A stretch of DNA of 64,000 nt from Quercus robur. Lineage: Eukaryota; Streptophyta; Magnoliopsida; Fagales; Fagaceae. Made by a program: the position numbers and the translations under genes. The notes beneath the pieces were generated by a model. The model searched no databases. It saw nothing but the letters and a program-made list of their open reading frames with translations, and had not been told where the DNA came from. Shown here piece by piece: positions 1-12,001 of the stretch. Within the stretch, counting starts at the first letter, position 1. Every line of letters starts with the position of its first letter. The stretch spans positions 53,670,290 through 53,734,289 of the forward strand of contig NC_065541.1 of assembly GCF_932294415.1 (NCBI RefSeq), read 5' to 3'.

Positions 1-13
1 ATTTCATAGCAAA

Positions 14-110
14 ATTATGGGGTAAACTACGGATCCTCAACAGACTACTCAAGGTCAGCAACATGTATTCTTTTCCGCCTCTCAAGTGACTCTCCCATTT
101 CATTCATAAC
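14..110 (-). mobile_element. RTE-type LINE or SINE 3' remnant
   Basis: The block GGGGTAAACTACGGATCCTC followed by a match to 'aagactagttaaggtcgg' resembles the sequence at 27276-27320, which is the 3' end of an RTE-type LINE. It lies in the last visible intron of URM1. It is only about 70 percent alike over some 60 bases, so this is a weak call. Confidence 0.3.
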
Positions 111-187
111 TACAATTTCATAGTTTTGGAGTGTATGTGCACACGCCCACCTTCAAGATTGAAATTTAGAAGCAAATTTAAACTTAC

Positions 188-653
188 ACAGTATCTCCTT
201 TCATGAACATTTCAGGCCTCTCCTTGATCAAATTGGTACGAACCCAACCGAGCAAATCTTTCATTATTAACTGCCAAGTGCAAAGATAAACACATTGAGT
301 CTGCTCACATATCTCACACTTTAAGCTTTTAGGAAAGCATCTGTTAAAACTAGAAATTTACCTTTTCTGCACCCTTTGGCATATCAACATTGACATTATG
401 GACCTTTACAGAGTCACAGAGAAGCTCTAATCCCCCGCTGCCAATAAAATTAACATTGCATCCATTCCAATGAGACATAAAGCGTAGACAAAGATTAAAA
501 GCAACCAATCATGTACAAAGTTAAAAATTGGAACATGATAAGTAAATTGATGTCATAAAAGAACCTAAGACATGCCCATATGAACCTTTTAACTGAACAC
601 ACTGCACTGCTACAGTACTTGCAAAATCCCAAATCTTACAAAACAAAATACCC

Positions 654-687
<34 letters not shown>

Positions 688-1019
688 GAGATTACAAATA
701 TTGAAAATTTGGAGAATAAAGAAGTGGGTTTCGTTTATTATGCAACCTTTTTATCAGTAATCAATAAACACTTGACTGAGACAGTGAAAAACAGATTAAA
801 GATCAAATTTTTATTGAACGCTAAACAAAAAAGGATTCATCTTGACAAATTCATGTTAACCTTAAAACTCTCAAACTTAAAAGCAGATTGAAACCAAAAA
901 AAAAAAAAAAGAAAGAAAGAAGAAGAGAGAAGCAGTTGTTATTAAAGTCATATGCCCAAGTTTTGATGTAAGATTACAAGACAAAAGGAGCATTACCCGA
1001 ATTCGAGAGTGATTTGCAT
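188..1019 (-). CDS. URM1: URM1, ubiquitin-related modifier 1 (first three exons; 3' end off the window)
   Basis: URM1 is a small beta-grasp protein that acts as sulfur carrier for thiolation of the tRNA wobble uridine and can also be conjugated to proteins. Three minus-strand exons read as one frame: 997-1019 (MQITLEFG), 362-437 ([20 protein letters not shown]) and 188-270 ([20 protein letters not shown]). All junctions are GT-AG and phases agree. The pieces match the N-terminal two thirds of the roughly 100-residue plant family, including the [10 protein letters not shown] block. The last part, with the C-terminal Gly-Gly used for activation, must lie left of base 1. The intron at 438-996 holds a run of 27 T at about 660. 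The start codon at 1019 is the only one giving the family N-terminus. Identity is firm from conserved blocks recalled from memory. Confidence 0.9.
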
Positions 1020-1176
1020 TTTTTTGAATTTTCTCCTGTGTTGCAAAAATTAGAAACCCTAGAGAGAATGATATTTTTTGTATGGACGCGCCTTCTGTTT
1101 TGGCCTTGCTGTAGCGTAGGATCTAGTCAGATAACACGGCGTCGTTTCTCGACTCTGTCCCAAACTAAGTTCACTT

Positions 1177-1230
<54 letters not shown>

Positions 1231-1493
1231 CGTTATGGGATTTTTAAAAAGATAAATTGTCAATCTACCTTTTTTTTCTTCTTACAAATGGTTTTATAAT
1301 AATATTAATTTAATGAAAATTATTGAGTCGTATAATATTGTTTAATGTTTCACATAATATGTCCTATTCTCTCTCTCTCCATGTGATGTGATTTTAAAAA
1401 AAAAAAATGCAGTGTCAATCTAACCTTTTTTTCTTACAAATGGTTTTAATAATTAATTTAATGAAAATTATTAAGTCGTATAATATTGCTTAG
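1177..1493. repeat. Tandem array with (CT)n-bearing units, left part (units 1 and 2a)
   Basis: Each unit has a (CT)n run, CCACGTKATGTGATTT, an A run, a TGTCAATCTACC block, TTACAATGGTTTTAATAAT, ATTGAGTCGTATAATATT and TTTCACATAATATATCC, then the next CT run. Unit 1 runs from about 1177 to 1370. Unit 2 starts at 1371 and is cut at 1493 by the inserted stack. It resumes at 16762. Unit 1 lies about 160 bp upstream of the URM1 start codon, so it may overlap its promoter. Confidence 0.75.
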
Positions 1494-1495
1494 TC

Positions 1496-1529
<34 letters not shown>

Positions 1530-1606
1530 GCTAAAATACAAAACTGATCCTCTAACTTTTTTCAGATTTCATTTCAATCCTCTAACTTTGTGTTTATTTA
1601 TTTTGA

Positions 1607-2133
1607 TGGTGTCTAAAAATGAGCTAACTCCATACTCGTCCATAGTGGTCGTCCAGAGAAGGAATAACAGAAAACGAGCTACTCGTCCTTGACATGCTTG
1701 TCCATAGAGGTTTTTGGACAAGTTCATCGCGCCAACTCTACAGCTTTTGGATGACCTTCCATCCATCATTGCTTATGACGAGCTCAATGACGGTTATAGA
1801 AAATAGGAGCATAAAATATAACCTCCATGGCAGTTATGGAGGTGTACTCCAAACTTTTCGAACTCCGTAAAGGTAGGGGAAGTTATTAAATAGATAACTG
1901 TTTCCTGAACCTATAAAAACACAAATCTCCGACAAACAAAGGTAAGTTTTTTCCCAGACACAATCCCTATAAGTTTGGAATTCCCTATTTCGGAATAAAA
2001 GACTAACTTTATCATCGGAGGGTTTGTGGACGGTCAACCCTGGTCTCCTCTGATCTTTCGTTTCTTCTTTTCCAGGCCCTCAAAATCATCGAAATTCATG
2101 CCATCCAGCCTACTGATTTTCTGAGTAATATCA
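1607..2133 (+). repeat. 5' LTR of the Tat-type element
   Basis: It starts TGGTGTCTAAAAATGAG and ends GAGTAATATCA, and is co-linear with the 3' LTR without gaps. CTATAAAAACAC near 1910 could be the TATA box region of the LTR promoter. Small ORFs inside are repeated in the other LTR and are not genes. Confidence 0.9.
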
Positions 2134-2152
2134 GTTGGCGCCGTCTGTGGGA
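2134..2152 (+). promoter_or_regulatory. Primer binding site region
   Basis: TTGGCGCCGTCTGTGGGAA directly follows the 5' LTR. TGGCGCC is the kind of sequence that pairs with a tRNA 3' end; the particular tRNA is not certain. Position is the main evidence. Confidence 0.6.
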
Positions 2153-2208
2153 AGATTTGTTAGACTTTATTGAGTTTTACAATTCCTTTCTTTGACAAAA
2201 AGGCTGCA

Positions 2209-3300
2209 ATGGTTCGGACTAGATTGAGGGCTACCAGCCCAGGCCATCAAGAAAGTAAGGATGCTTCTAGCCATCCCCATCGTGATCGTCAATCTGCACC
2301 TACCATGCAACCATCCTCTATTCATGTGCAATCCATGGTAGCCGCTATGGCAGAGTTAACTCGCCAGAACTAAGAACTGACAAGGGAGATTCATCTTAGG
2401 AGGCAACAACATGAGGCATATGGGTAAGAACAAGACTAGAGCCAGGGAGATGGAAGAAATGCTGCGCCCAAGAGTCAATCAAGGGGCACCACATCAAGAA
2501 GGGTGCCACACTTGGAGAGAGAGATTGACCAGATGAGGAAGGTGATGGATGAAATGAGGGAGAACACGAGAAGAACAAATCCTGTAGAGGATCTAGTTCA
2601 TCGCACAGATTCCCCTTTCACGGCTTCCATCAATGGTCATCCCTTGCCTCCAAAATTCAAGATGCCTTCCTTGGATTCATATGATGGAGCGCGTGACCCG
2701 TTTGATCACATTGCTACTTTTAAGACTACAATGCACCTTCAAGGGGTCCCAGATGAAATTATGTGTAAAGCATTCCCTACCACCCTCAAAGGTCCAACAC
2801 GAGTGTGGTTCAGTAAAATACCCCCGAATTCGGTAAGTTCTTTCGAAGAGTTAAGCAAGTTGTTCGTTAATAACTTCATTGGGGGACAGAGACACAAGCA
2901 TCCTTCGTCCAGCCTATTGACCATAGAACATGGGGAGAATGAAAGCCTGCGGTCCTTTATCACTCGTTTCAACAGGGCAGTCTTGACGGTAGATGAGGTG
3001 GATGATAAGCTACTACTGGCAGTCTTTCATAAAGGAGTTAATTCTGATTTATTCATCCACAATCTTTATGAGAATGAGCCCCAATCCATGGCTGAACTCG
3101 TCCATTCAGCCCAGAACTTTATGAATGCAGAAGACGCGATCATAGCCAAGAAGAGGAAGAGAGCGGTAAGAATGGAAGCAAACCCCATGCGCCACTCCGA
3201 GCAAGTCCATCGTCCAAAAAAGGGACGAACGGAAGATAAAAAAGGACCGGGATGGTAAGAGGGCTGGTCCTTCAGCACGGAATCAACAATACATGCCACT
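2209..3300 (+). pseudogene. gag part of the Tat-type element (fossil)
   Basis: The translated region carries the plant Retrotrans_gag capsid domain (for example DPFDHIATFKTTMHLQG and RVWFSKIPPNSVSSFEEL). This is the structural particle protein of the element. The region is broken and is described here only as a fossil part. Confidence 0.75.
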
Positions 3301-3325
3301 GAACGTTCTGCTCGAGTAGGTCCTT

Positions 3326-5282
3326 ATGCAAATCAAGGACGATTCTTCCTTGAAATGGCTAGAGAAAATGAAGGGAGATCCCAATAAGCACAATAGAAAC
3401 AAATATTGCCGCTTCCATGGAGACCATGGGCATGACACGAACAAATGTTATGATCTAAAACAGCAAATTAAAAATCTTATAAGACAAGGAAAGTTGAGAA
3501 ATTTCCTTGGACGAGAGCATAAGGATGAAAAGTTGAAAGGGAAGGTAGAAAAGTCGTCGCGCCCTCCGCTTGGAGAGATAAGAGTTATTATAGGAGGAAG
3601 CTCAGCTGGTCAGTCGTCCAAGTCCAGGAAGATGTATCTGAAAGTAGTGCAGAATGTTCAACTCTCTGGACGATCTCCAAGGACGACGACCACGGACGAG
3701 CAAGCAATCACATTCACAAACGCGGACGCTAAAAGAGTTCACCACCCCCATGATGATGCCATTGTTATTACTTTGCTAATTGCCGATTATACAACTAGAA
3801 GGGTATTGGTGGATAACAAAAGTTTAGCAGATATTTTATATTACCCTGCCTTTCAGCAAATGAGGCTCGGACGAGACCAACTTCGTCAAGTAAATTCACC
3901 CTTGGTAGGATTCGGTGGAATAAAGGTGCAGCTTGTAGGCACTGTCACATTACCTATCGTGGTGGGGGCATACCCACAACAGGTAGCCAAGGACGTGAAT
4001 TTCTTGGTGGTAGATTGTTCATTTTCCTACAATGCCATAATCGGAAGACCAAATTTAAATAGTTGGAAAGCAGTTACGTCTACTTACCACCTGTCAGTCA
4101 AATTTCCAACGGAGCATAGGATAGGACATGTTCAGCGAGATCAGCTGGCAGTAAGAGAGTGCTACCTGGCCATGTTGGCCATAGACGAGCAAGTTCAGAC
4201 GATGAATATTGAAGAAAAGAGAATGGTGGCTGAGCCCATTGAAGTGTTGGAAGGTATTTCTTTAGACGAGAAAAACCCTGAGAGGTGCACCAAGGTTGAA
4301 GCAGATTTAGAAGAGAGGATTAAGAAGGACCTCGTCTGTTTCTTGAGGAAAAGTATTGATGTATTTGCTTGGAGTCATGAGGACATGCCGGGTATAGACT
4401 CTAGTGTCATTACCCACCGTCTAAATGTGTATCCTTCCTCTAAGCCTGTACGATAGAAGAAAATGGTGTTTGCTCCTGAGAGAGACAATGCTATCAAAGA
4501 AAAGGTGCAGAAGTTAACCGTAGCGAAGTTCATTCGAGAAGTTTATTATCCAGATTGACTAGCCAATGTAGTAATGGTCAATAAGGCAAACAGTAAGTGG
4601 AGAATGTGTGTAGACTTTACTGATTTGAATAAGGCTTGCCCCAAAGACAGCTACTCATTGCCTCGCATTGACCAGTTGGTAAATTCCACTGCGGGACACA
4701 AGCTGCTTAGTTTTATGGATACTTTCTCCGGATATAATCAGATAAGGATGGACGACGCAGACCAAGAAAAGACATCCTCTGTCACAAGCCAAGGCTTATT
4801 CTGTTATAAGGTGATGTCTTTCGGTTTAAAGAACGCTGGGGCAACATATCAGAGGTTGGTTAACCACATGTTTTGTCCGCAAATTGGGTGGAATGTAGAA
4901 GTCTACGTAGATGACATGTTGGTGAAAAGTCAGAACGAGGGAAAGCATCTAGACGACCTGCAAGAAACGTTTGACACACTCAGGCAATATAACATGAGGT
5001 TGAACCCCAGCAAGTGTGCTTTCGAAGTGTCATCCGGGAAATTCCTGGGGTTCATGGTTTCACATAGGGGGATTGAAGCAAATCCAGACAATAGCCAGGC
5101 AATATTGAACATGGAACCTCCCCGGAATATCAAAGAAGTCCAATCTCTTACTGGACGAGTTGTTGCCCTCAACAGGTTTGCCTCTAAAGCTACTGATAAA
5201 TGTTTGCCATTTTTTAAGATACTTAAAAAGGCATTTGAATGGACAGACGAGTGTCAAAAAGCCTTCCAAGACTTGAAAATCT
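3326..5282 (+). pseudogene. Nucleocapsid knuckle, protease and reverse transcriptase part (fossil)
   Basis: In order: a zinc-knuckle-like block (CRFHGDHGHDTNKCYDLK), a retropepsin-like region near 3780-4050, and a reverse transcriptase with the YVDDMLVKS active-site box near 4900. The hAT transposon sits just after the RT palm and thumb region. It is a fossil part of the same polyprotein as the integrase part downstream. Confidence 0.8.
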
Positions 5283-5304
5283 ACCTCACTCATGGTTTTA
5301 AAAA

Positions 5305-5392
5305 CCGGTACGGTGAAAGAACCGAAAAATGAGCTAATTACCGGTTTTATGGTCGGACCGGGGTCCGACCGATGGTCGAACCGGTGACGTCA
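5305..5392. repeat. Left subterminal CCGGT/GGTCCGACC repeats of the hAT element
   Basis: Motifs AACCGGT, ACCGGTTTT, GGTCGGACCGGGGTCCGACC and CGAACCGGTGACG lie within 90 bp of the left end, several as palindromes. hAT transposases bind subterminal repeats through their BED finger, so these are likely binding sites. Confidence 0.5.
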
Positions 5393-6034
5393 TAAATAAT
5401 TTAATTAATATTTACTTAAATGATATAAATAATTAATAATTTTTTAATTTACTAAAAACATGATTAGGCTCATGACTAGCACATCACAGAGAGTTCACTG
5501 CCACACACATTTACAACATTTATCAACAGGTCCTGAAAGCCTATCATAAAATCCTCCTCCAATTACAGGGAAAAACACTAAAACAGTCAAGTAAAACAAA
5601 TATCCAATGGGAAGTTAGCAACAGTGTTCCTTATTGTTAAATAACAGAACTCCCACCAGAACAGTCAAGCCTTTGAAAAGCAGATACACATATTCTATTC
5701 AACAAACTCAACAATTTATACAAAAAGGTGGCTTGGCTTATCATTCTCCCAGCTTTGCTTCAAATCCACCCAAGTTGCCATCCAACCCCAACCACAAAAA
5801 TGTAGGACATCCAAAGGACATCCAAACAAACTCAACTCATGTACTTTTATCTATAGCTTTGTCTTTTAATAAAAAGATACACATAAATTCCACAACAATA
5901 AGTTCATTAGTCATTACATTTACATCCAAATGACAAATAACAAATAAGTTCATTACATCCAAATAGCAAATAAGTTTTAAAGTTTCAAAAAAACTACTAA
6001 GTGAAATCAATATCATCATCATGTGACCCAAGCC

Positions 6035-8974
6035 TCATTTGTTATGAAGAAAATTGAAATCAATATCATCATGTGAACCAAATGCTCCACCACTAGCATC
6101 ATTATCATCATCCTCATCTTCATCTTCTTCATCTTCAACATGAATAGGATTATTTTTATCTCTAAATCCGGGAGGAGCATCATCTTCATCACCAAATGAT
6201 TCCAAATTAATGTCATCATCATCCTCAATCACTTCATTGTCCATATCTATACAAATTCCAAAACCAAAGAACAACATCATTTCTCATAAATCATAAATAG
6301 TCTAATTAAAATATGCAACTAGGCAAAAAATTGTTATAAGCTAACCTCTTTGTACATGGCTAGAAGATCCTTCTTCAATTCGATAGGCTCCCTCTTCATA
6401 TAATGCATTCTCTATCTCCTCATGATCAAGAAATGGAGGTTCCTCATCTTCCACTACCCAAAATTCAGTTTTATCGATACTTGCATAATCAATAGGATCA
6501 AAATTGAACTTCTTCCTTTTGACTCTATATCATAAGATGAACATAATTAATAATTTAATTAGTAACCAAATCACTTATATTTCACAATCACAAAGAACCC
6601 ACTTGACCAAATCAGTGAATCACTCATATTTTCTCACAAAAACATTGAAACAAAGAGATTATATAATATATACATTTCTTTCAATTGGTAGTTATAATGA
6701 ACAAACACAAGATCATTAAGTTGTTGATGCTCCAATCTATTTCTTCTTTTGGTATGTATTTGTTCAAAAACACTTCAATTCCGCTCACATCCCGAAGAGG
6801 CAGCTGTTTGGCTAAGGATCCGAATTGCAAACTTTTGTAAGGTTGGAGCACAAGATCCAAACAACTTCCACCACTCATCTAAGTTCCATATAAAACACAA
6901 AACAAAAATACAATGAATCAATAAACACAGCTATACTTATCCCAAAAATATAAAAAAGAGCTATGATCTTTAAAACATATTTTCATTTTATTATTAGCTA
7001 AAGTAAACATTATCTTACCCGGATGAGATGTCTTGGCTAATTCTTGAGTAAGTTGGGTTCCAAAAGTTTGTTCACGCTCTCGAAATAGCCTTAATTCCTC
7101 CACCAACTTCAACCGACCAACTGAAACTTTTGATTCAATAACATCTGTCACGGCCAATTGTGTCTCTAGCCTCTTATTAAGAATGGATGAGTCATATTGG
7201 AATGCAGGATTCAACCAATAAGCAGCAGCATGAATATCTCTATAGAATTGATTATCCCAACAATCCTTGATAATATTAACATAAGGCTCCCATAGTCTCT
7301 TCTTGTCCTTGAATTTTTTTTTTTGATTCCATCAATTACTTTATACATGCCATCATATACATAACCCATAGTTGGTTTTTCATCAGAATCAACAATGCGT
7401 AATAAACGAATCAATGGTGACATAATATGCACAATGACATGACAATCATTCCAAAATTGATTGTCAAGAATAATTTTCACCACTGCCTTTGCTTTCTTAT
7501 CTTTTGCATATCTTGATTCAACATAAAATTTTCTAGTCACCAATGCTTGTAAGTCATGCTTATGTTCCTTAAGACTCTCTAAGGCAATGAAAGTAGTAGC
7601 AAACCTAGTTGGCCCTGGACACACAATTTTCGTCCAATTTTTTCTAGTCCTCAACCAAGCTTGCAAAGCCACATGGTTATAGATGAACGTTGTGATCTTG
7701 AATGCACGCTTTGCAAGTTTAGCTACATGATCCATCTTCCTAATCTCCTTAAAAATTAGGTTTAGGCAATGTGCTGCACAAGGTGACCAACTAGTGTTCC
7801 TATATTTTCCACACAAAATTCTTCCAGCAGCTACATAATTTGCAGCATTATCAGTGACCAAATGTACTATATTTGCAGGCCCAACCCAACTAACAATTTC
7901 ATCAAACAAGTTACTCAAATTAATAGCATCTTTAACCAAGTTAGAAGTATCAACAAAACGTATAAAAATAATTCCCTTAGGACAATAGACAAGAAAATTA
8001 ATCAATGTTCTATACCTAGTATCAGTCCACCCATTAGCCATTATTGTACAACCAGTGTCAGCCCAATATGAACAATGAGAATCAACAATCAATTGGACTT
8101 CTCTTTTTGCGTCTCTCAACAAAGGCACTCGAAGGGCATGATAATTTGAGCCTCTATATCCATGACCATAAGAAGCTACAGCATTGAACATAGGTTGATA
8201 ATAACTAGAATTCATAGCATTAATTGGAATGCAAGCATCATGCATCCATCTTGCTACAGCCATATCAACGCTCCATTTCTTTTCTTTGCCAGCAAGCACA
8301 CTTTTAATAGACGGTTGAGCTCCTGATGTTGTTCTAGGAGCAAAGTAATTACCAATGTCACCAACCTTTCTCTTGCCAAGATTGGATCTTGGTGGAAAAC
8401 TACTAATACCACTTCTATTTCCCCTACCTAACCCCCTACCTCTAGGAGTAATTTCTTGGACATCTTAAAATTTTGGTGAGTCCTCTAATGGTGAATAATT
8501 AGATGCTTCTTGATCCTTTTTTGTTTATTCTTTAGATTTTGAAAATTCTTTCAAATTCTCAACCATTTGAAGCCTAACATCATAAGGTACACCTATACAT
8601 GCAGCCACATCACCTTTAATTCCAGCTAGATGTCTTTTCATCCTATTGATACCCCCTCCTTTATAAGTTTTCCCACAATGTATACATCTATAACTACTTT
8701 TTCTGTCTTTCAACTCTTCAGTTACATGATCCCATGCTGCGGGATCACATTTCGCTCTCACAGATGAAGAATTAGCATTAGACCCGATTGTAGAAGCATG
8801 TTCATTAGATGGTACAGAGGCGGACTCCATTTCACTCAACAATTTCAGACTGGCAGCAACCATTTTATCAACAAATAAATTCATCAACACAACATACACA
8901 ATCAATAGTATAATACTCTGTAAACTATATTTCACAAACAATAATGCTCTGTGAATCAAACCCACAACATACAC
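6035..8974 (-). pseudogene. hAT transposase (BED finger, DUF659, hAT dimerization), decayed
   Basis: The minus-strand product has, in order, a BED zinc finger at about 8770-8540 (YRCIHCGKTYKGGGINRMKR), a DUF659/RNase H-like core at 8299-7330 with GWTD and VTDNAANY, and the C-terminal hAT dimerization region at 6878-6730 (EWWKLFGSCAPTLQKFAIRI), ending in a very acidic tail near 6280-6090. A GT-AG intron lies at about 6879-7019. Decay: two stops in the linker between BED and core (8450-8530), a frameshift near the T run at 7312-7321, and Trp to stop in the conserved ERNW motif at about 6775. It cannot make a full transposase. Confidence 0.88.
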
Positions 8975-9667
8975 AAAATCACAAATAAACTAAAATGCAA
9001 TTGTAAACTAATAATTGAAGTTACCACTTACTAGTGAAGTCACAGAAGGAGAACCTGAGAACATGAATTGAGAATCTGAGCTGAAGCCGAGAGAAATGAA
9101 AAAAAGAAAAAGAAAAAAAAAGAACAGAGCAAATGATTAAAATCAAGTAATCAAAATCAAAATAAATAAATAAAAAAGAATATTAATTATTAGTTTATTA
9201 CCTGATGAAGCCGAGAGAAATGAAAGAAAAAAAAAAAAAAAACAGAACCGAGAAAATGAAAAAGAAAATCAAAATAAAAAGAAAAGAACATTACCGGTGC
9301 CGCTGTGCGTGACGCAGAGAGTGCAGAGAGCGAGAGCGAGAGCGAGGGCGAGAGCGGGCTTGGAAAAAAGGGAAAAAAATAAAACCTCAGCTTGACCGAT
9401 CTGAGGGAGAGTGTGCTGGTGCCGGTGCCGCTGTGCTTGACTGCTTGAGCTTGACCGATTGTGAGATGAGAGAGTTGAGATTTGAGAGCTTGGATCGTGA
9501 GGCTGAGGCTGAGTGAGGCTTAGGCAGTGAGGCTGAGGTAGAGTGATCGTGAGTGAGATGAGAGAGTCTGAGGGTGAAGACTTTAGGCTTAGGGTTAGTT
9601 TTTAGGACTTTAATGGAAATTCTAAGGACCAAAACGACGTAGCTTTCCCAGAAAAGTCAAAAAAATC
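8975..9667. other. Untranslated upstream part of the hAT element
   Basis: It holds A-rich runs (9100-9270) and a GAGAGCGAG-rich stretch with GAGGCTGAGG and GAGTGAGATGAGAGAG repeats (9320-9570). This is probably the promoter and leader of the transposase gene. The open frames here are low-complexity artefacts. Confidence 0.4.
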
Positions 9668-9835
9668 CCAACCGGTCATTAACCGGTTCGACCTCCGATT
9701 TTTTCGGTTCTTAGGTTGAACTGGACGGTTTTTACTGTTTGCTAGTTTTTAAGTCATTTCTGGTTTTGTATCATAATCGGATTGGATTAGAGGCCGATTC
9801 TCGGTTGAACCAGTCGGACCGGCCGGTCTTGTTTA
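9668..9835. repeat. Right subterminal CCGGT/GGTTCGACC repeats of the hAT element
   Basis: AACCGGTCATTAACCGGTTC, CGACCTCCG, TCGGTTGAACCAGTCGG and ACCGGCCGGTC cluster near the right end and mirror the left cluster. They are likely transposase binding sites. Confidence 0.5.
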
Positions 9836-9858
9836 GTTTTTAAAACTATGACCTCACT

Positions 9859-12001
9859 ACGGCTCCTTTACTAAGTCCATCCGTGTTGGGAGAGAAGTTG
9901 TACTTGTACTTAGCAGATACCCCACATGTCGTTAGTTTAGCATTGATATGGGAGGAAGGAAGAGTGCAAAAGCTCGTGTACTATACAAGTAGACCACTAA
10001 GGGGAGTGGAAGGACGATATCTGCTAATACAGAAGCTGGCTTTTGTATTGATAACGGCTTCCAGTAAGCTAAGGCATTACTTCCAAGCTCATGTCATCAA
10101 TATCATTACCGATCATCCGCTCAAGAAAGCAACGAACAAGCTAGAAGCTGCAAGACGACTGATCCAATGGACTGTCGAGTTTAGTGAATTTGATATCAGA
10201 TATCAACTAAGGCATGCAATAAAAGCTCAAGCCCTGGCAGATTTCATTGCAAAGTTCGCTCCGAGTTATGAAGACTTAAGCGAGGTAGAAAATAGAAAGA
10301 AATGGATCATCCATGTGGATGGATCATCTACACAACATGCAAGAGGAATAGGAGTTGTTTTATTATCCCCGAAGGGAGATAAATTGAAGCACAAGGTTCG
10401 TCTGCAATATCAAACAACCAACAATGAAGCTAAGTATGAAGCCCTTATTAAAGGGTTGGAGTTGGCTAAATCTGTAAAAGCGAAATCGATACTCATCCTA
10501 TGAGACTCTCAGCTAGTCATAGGCCAAGTAAATGGGACATGTGAAGCCAAGAAGAACGAATGAAGAAGTACCTTAATAAGGTGGTATGCCTTATAAAGAA
10601 ATTTAAGGAAGTTGATTTTATTCAGATCCCGAGAGAAGAAAATATGGAAGCAGATACTTTAGCAAAAGAAGCCTCAACGAGAGAAGTAATGAACGAATTT
10701 GACGAAATTCAATACCTGCCTAGCATAGACTTTCCAGAGGTGCAACAGATAGAGGGTGAAGAAAATTGGATGACTCCAATAGTATCATACTTGAAGGACG
10801 GAAAGCTTCCAAAAGGAAAAGATAAGGCCAGGAAGCTCAGACTCAGATCAGCCAGATACGTCCTCATGAACGAGGTATTATACAAAAGGAGTTTTTCACA
10901 ACCTTATCTGAGGTGTTTAGCTACGGACGAGGCTAACTATGTATTGAGGGAGGTTCATGAAGGAGCATGTTGCAATCACTCAGGAGCCAGATCACTTATT
11001 CACAAAGTCGTCTGTGCAGGCTATTACTGGCCAAACATGCAAGCTGATGCCAAGGCATATGTCAAGGTCTATGATCAATGCCAACGATTTAGTAATGTCC
11101 CCAGACAACCATCAGAATATCTCACCCCGATGATGGCCCCATGGCCTTTTGCACAATGGGGGCTAGACAACTTGGGTTCCTTTCCACTTGGGATGAAGTA
11201 GATGAAATTTCTGGTGGTAGGTATTGATTATTTCACCAAATGGGTAGAGGCGGAACCCTTAGCAAGTATCACGCAACAAAATGTCAAGAGTTTCATCTGG
11301 AAGAACATTGTGTGCAAGTTTGGGGTGCCCAAAGTATTAATGTCTGACAACGGACGACAATTTGACAATGCACTTTTCAGGGACTTTTGTAAACACTTCG
11401 GAATTCAAAATCATTATTCCTCACCTGCCCATCCCTAAGCAAACGGCCAGGCTGAAGTTGCAAACTGATCCTTGTTGAAAATCATCAAGACTCGACTTGA
11501 GGGGGCAAAGAGAGTATGGCTAGATGAGCTACCAGGTGTTCTATGGGCGTACAGGACGATGGTGAAAACCCCAACGGGGGAAACTCCTTTCAAGCTAGCC
11601 TATGGAAGCGAAGTAGTCATACCTACAGAAGTGCACATGGCCAACCACAGGGTGACGATGTATCAGGATAAGGATAACGAGGAGCAACTCTGTTTAAACC
11701 TCGATCTAATAGATGAGGTAAGGACAGACGCAGAACATAGGACGGTAAGGTATAAAAACCTAATGTCTAGGCAATATGATGCAATGGTGAAGCCGAGGTG
11801 ATTCAACATAGGAAACCTCGTCCTAAAAAAGGTTTCTTTGGCAACCAAGAACCCGGCTCATGGGAAATTGGGGCCTAATTGGGAAGGACCCTACAGAGTT
11901 ATAAACTATAAAAGGCAAGGATCCTACTACTTGGAGGCCCTGGACGGGAGAAAATTGGAGCATTCTTGGAATGTTGAGCACCTGAGGAGGTACTATCAAT
12001 A
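9859..12001 (+). pseudogene. RNase H, archaeal-type RNase H and integrase part (fossil)
   Basis: The part resumes right after the hAT insertion. It holds the RT-linked RNase H (YYTSRPLRGVEGRY), a second RNase H beginning WIIHVDGSSTQHARGIG, an HHCC integrase zinc finger, and the integrase core (GIDYFTKWVEAEPL and GVPKVLMSDNGRQFDN). The doubled RNase H points to the Tat lineage. It is broken. Confidence 0.8.

Larger units (their letters stand above)
5291..9850 (-). mobile_element. hAT-superfamily DNA transposon inserted in the Tat-type element
   Basis: The 4560-bp element is flanked by a perfect 8-bp duplication, ACCTCACT, at 5283-5290 and 9851-9858. Terminal inverted repeats are CATGGTTTTAAAAACC at the left and CATAGTTTTAAAAACT (reverse complement of the right end), about 14 of 16 matching. 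Eight-base duplications and short TIRs beginning CA are typical of hAT. A degraded transposase gene lies on the minus strand. It is younger than its host element, since it interrupts it. Confidence 0.92.

Noticed and set aside
1569-1769. Short antisense frame in the 5' LTR, repeated at 15399-15599
   Set aside because: It appears twice only because the LTR is repeated; no family resemblance and no independent support.
6019-6228. Met-rich open frame overlapping the hAT gene end
   Set aside because: It is another frame of the acidic transposase tail, made of GAT and ATG triplets.
9387-9632. Ser/Pro-rich open frame in the hAT leader
   Set aside because: It reads through GA-rich low-complexity sequence and lacks any domain.
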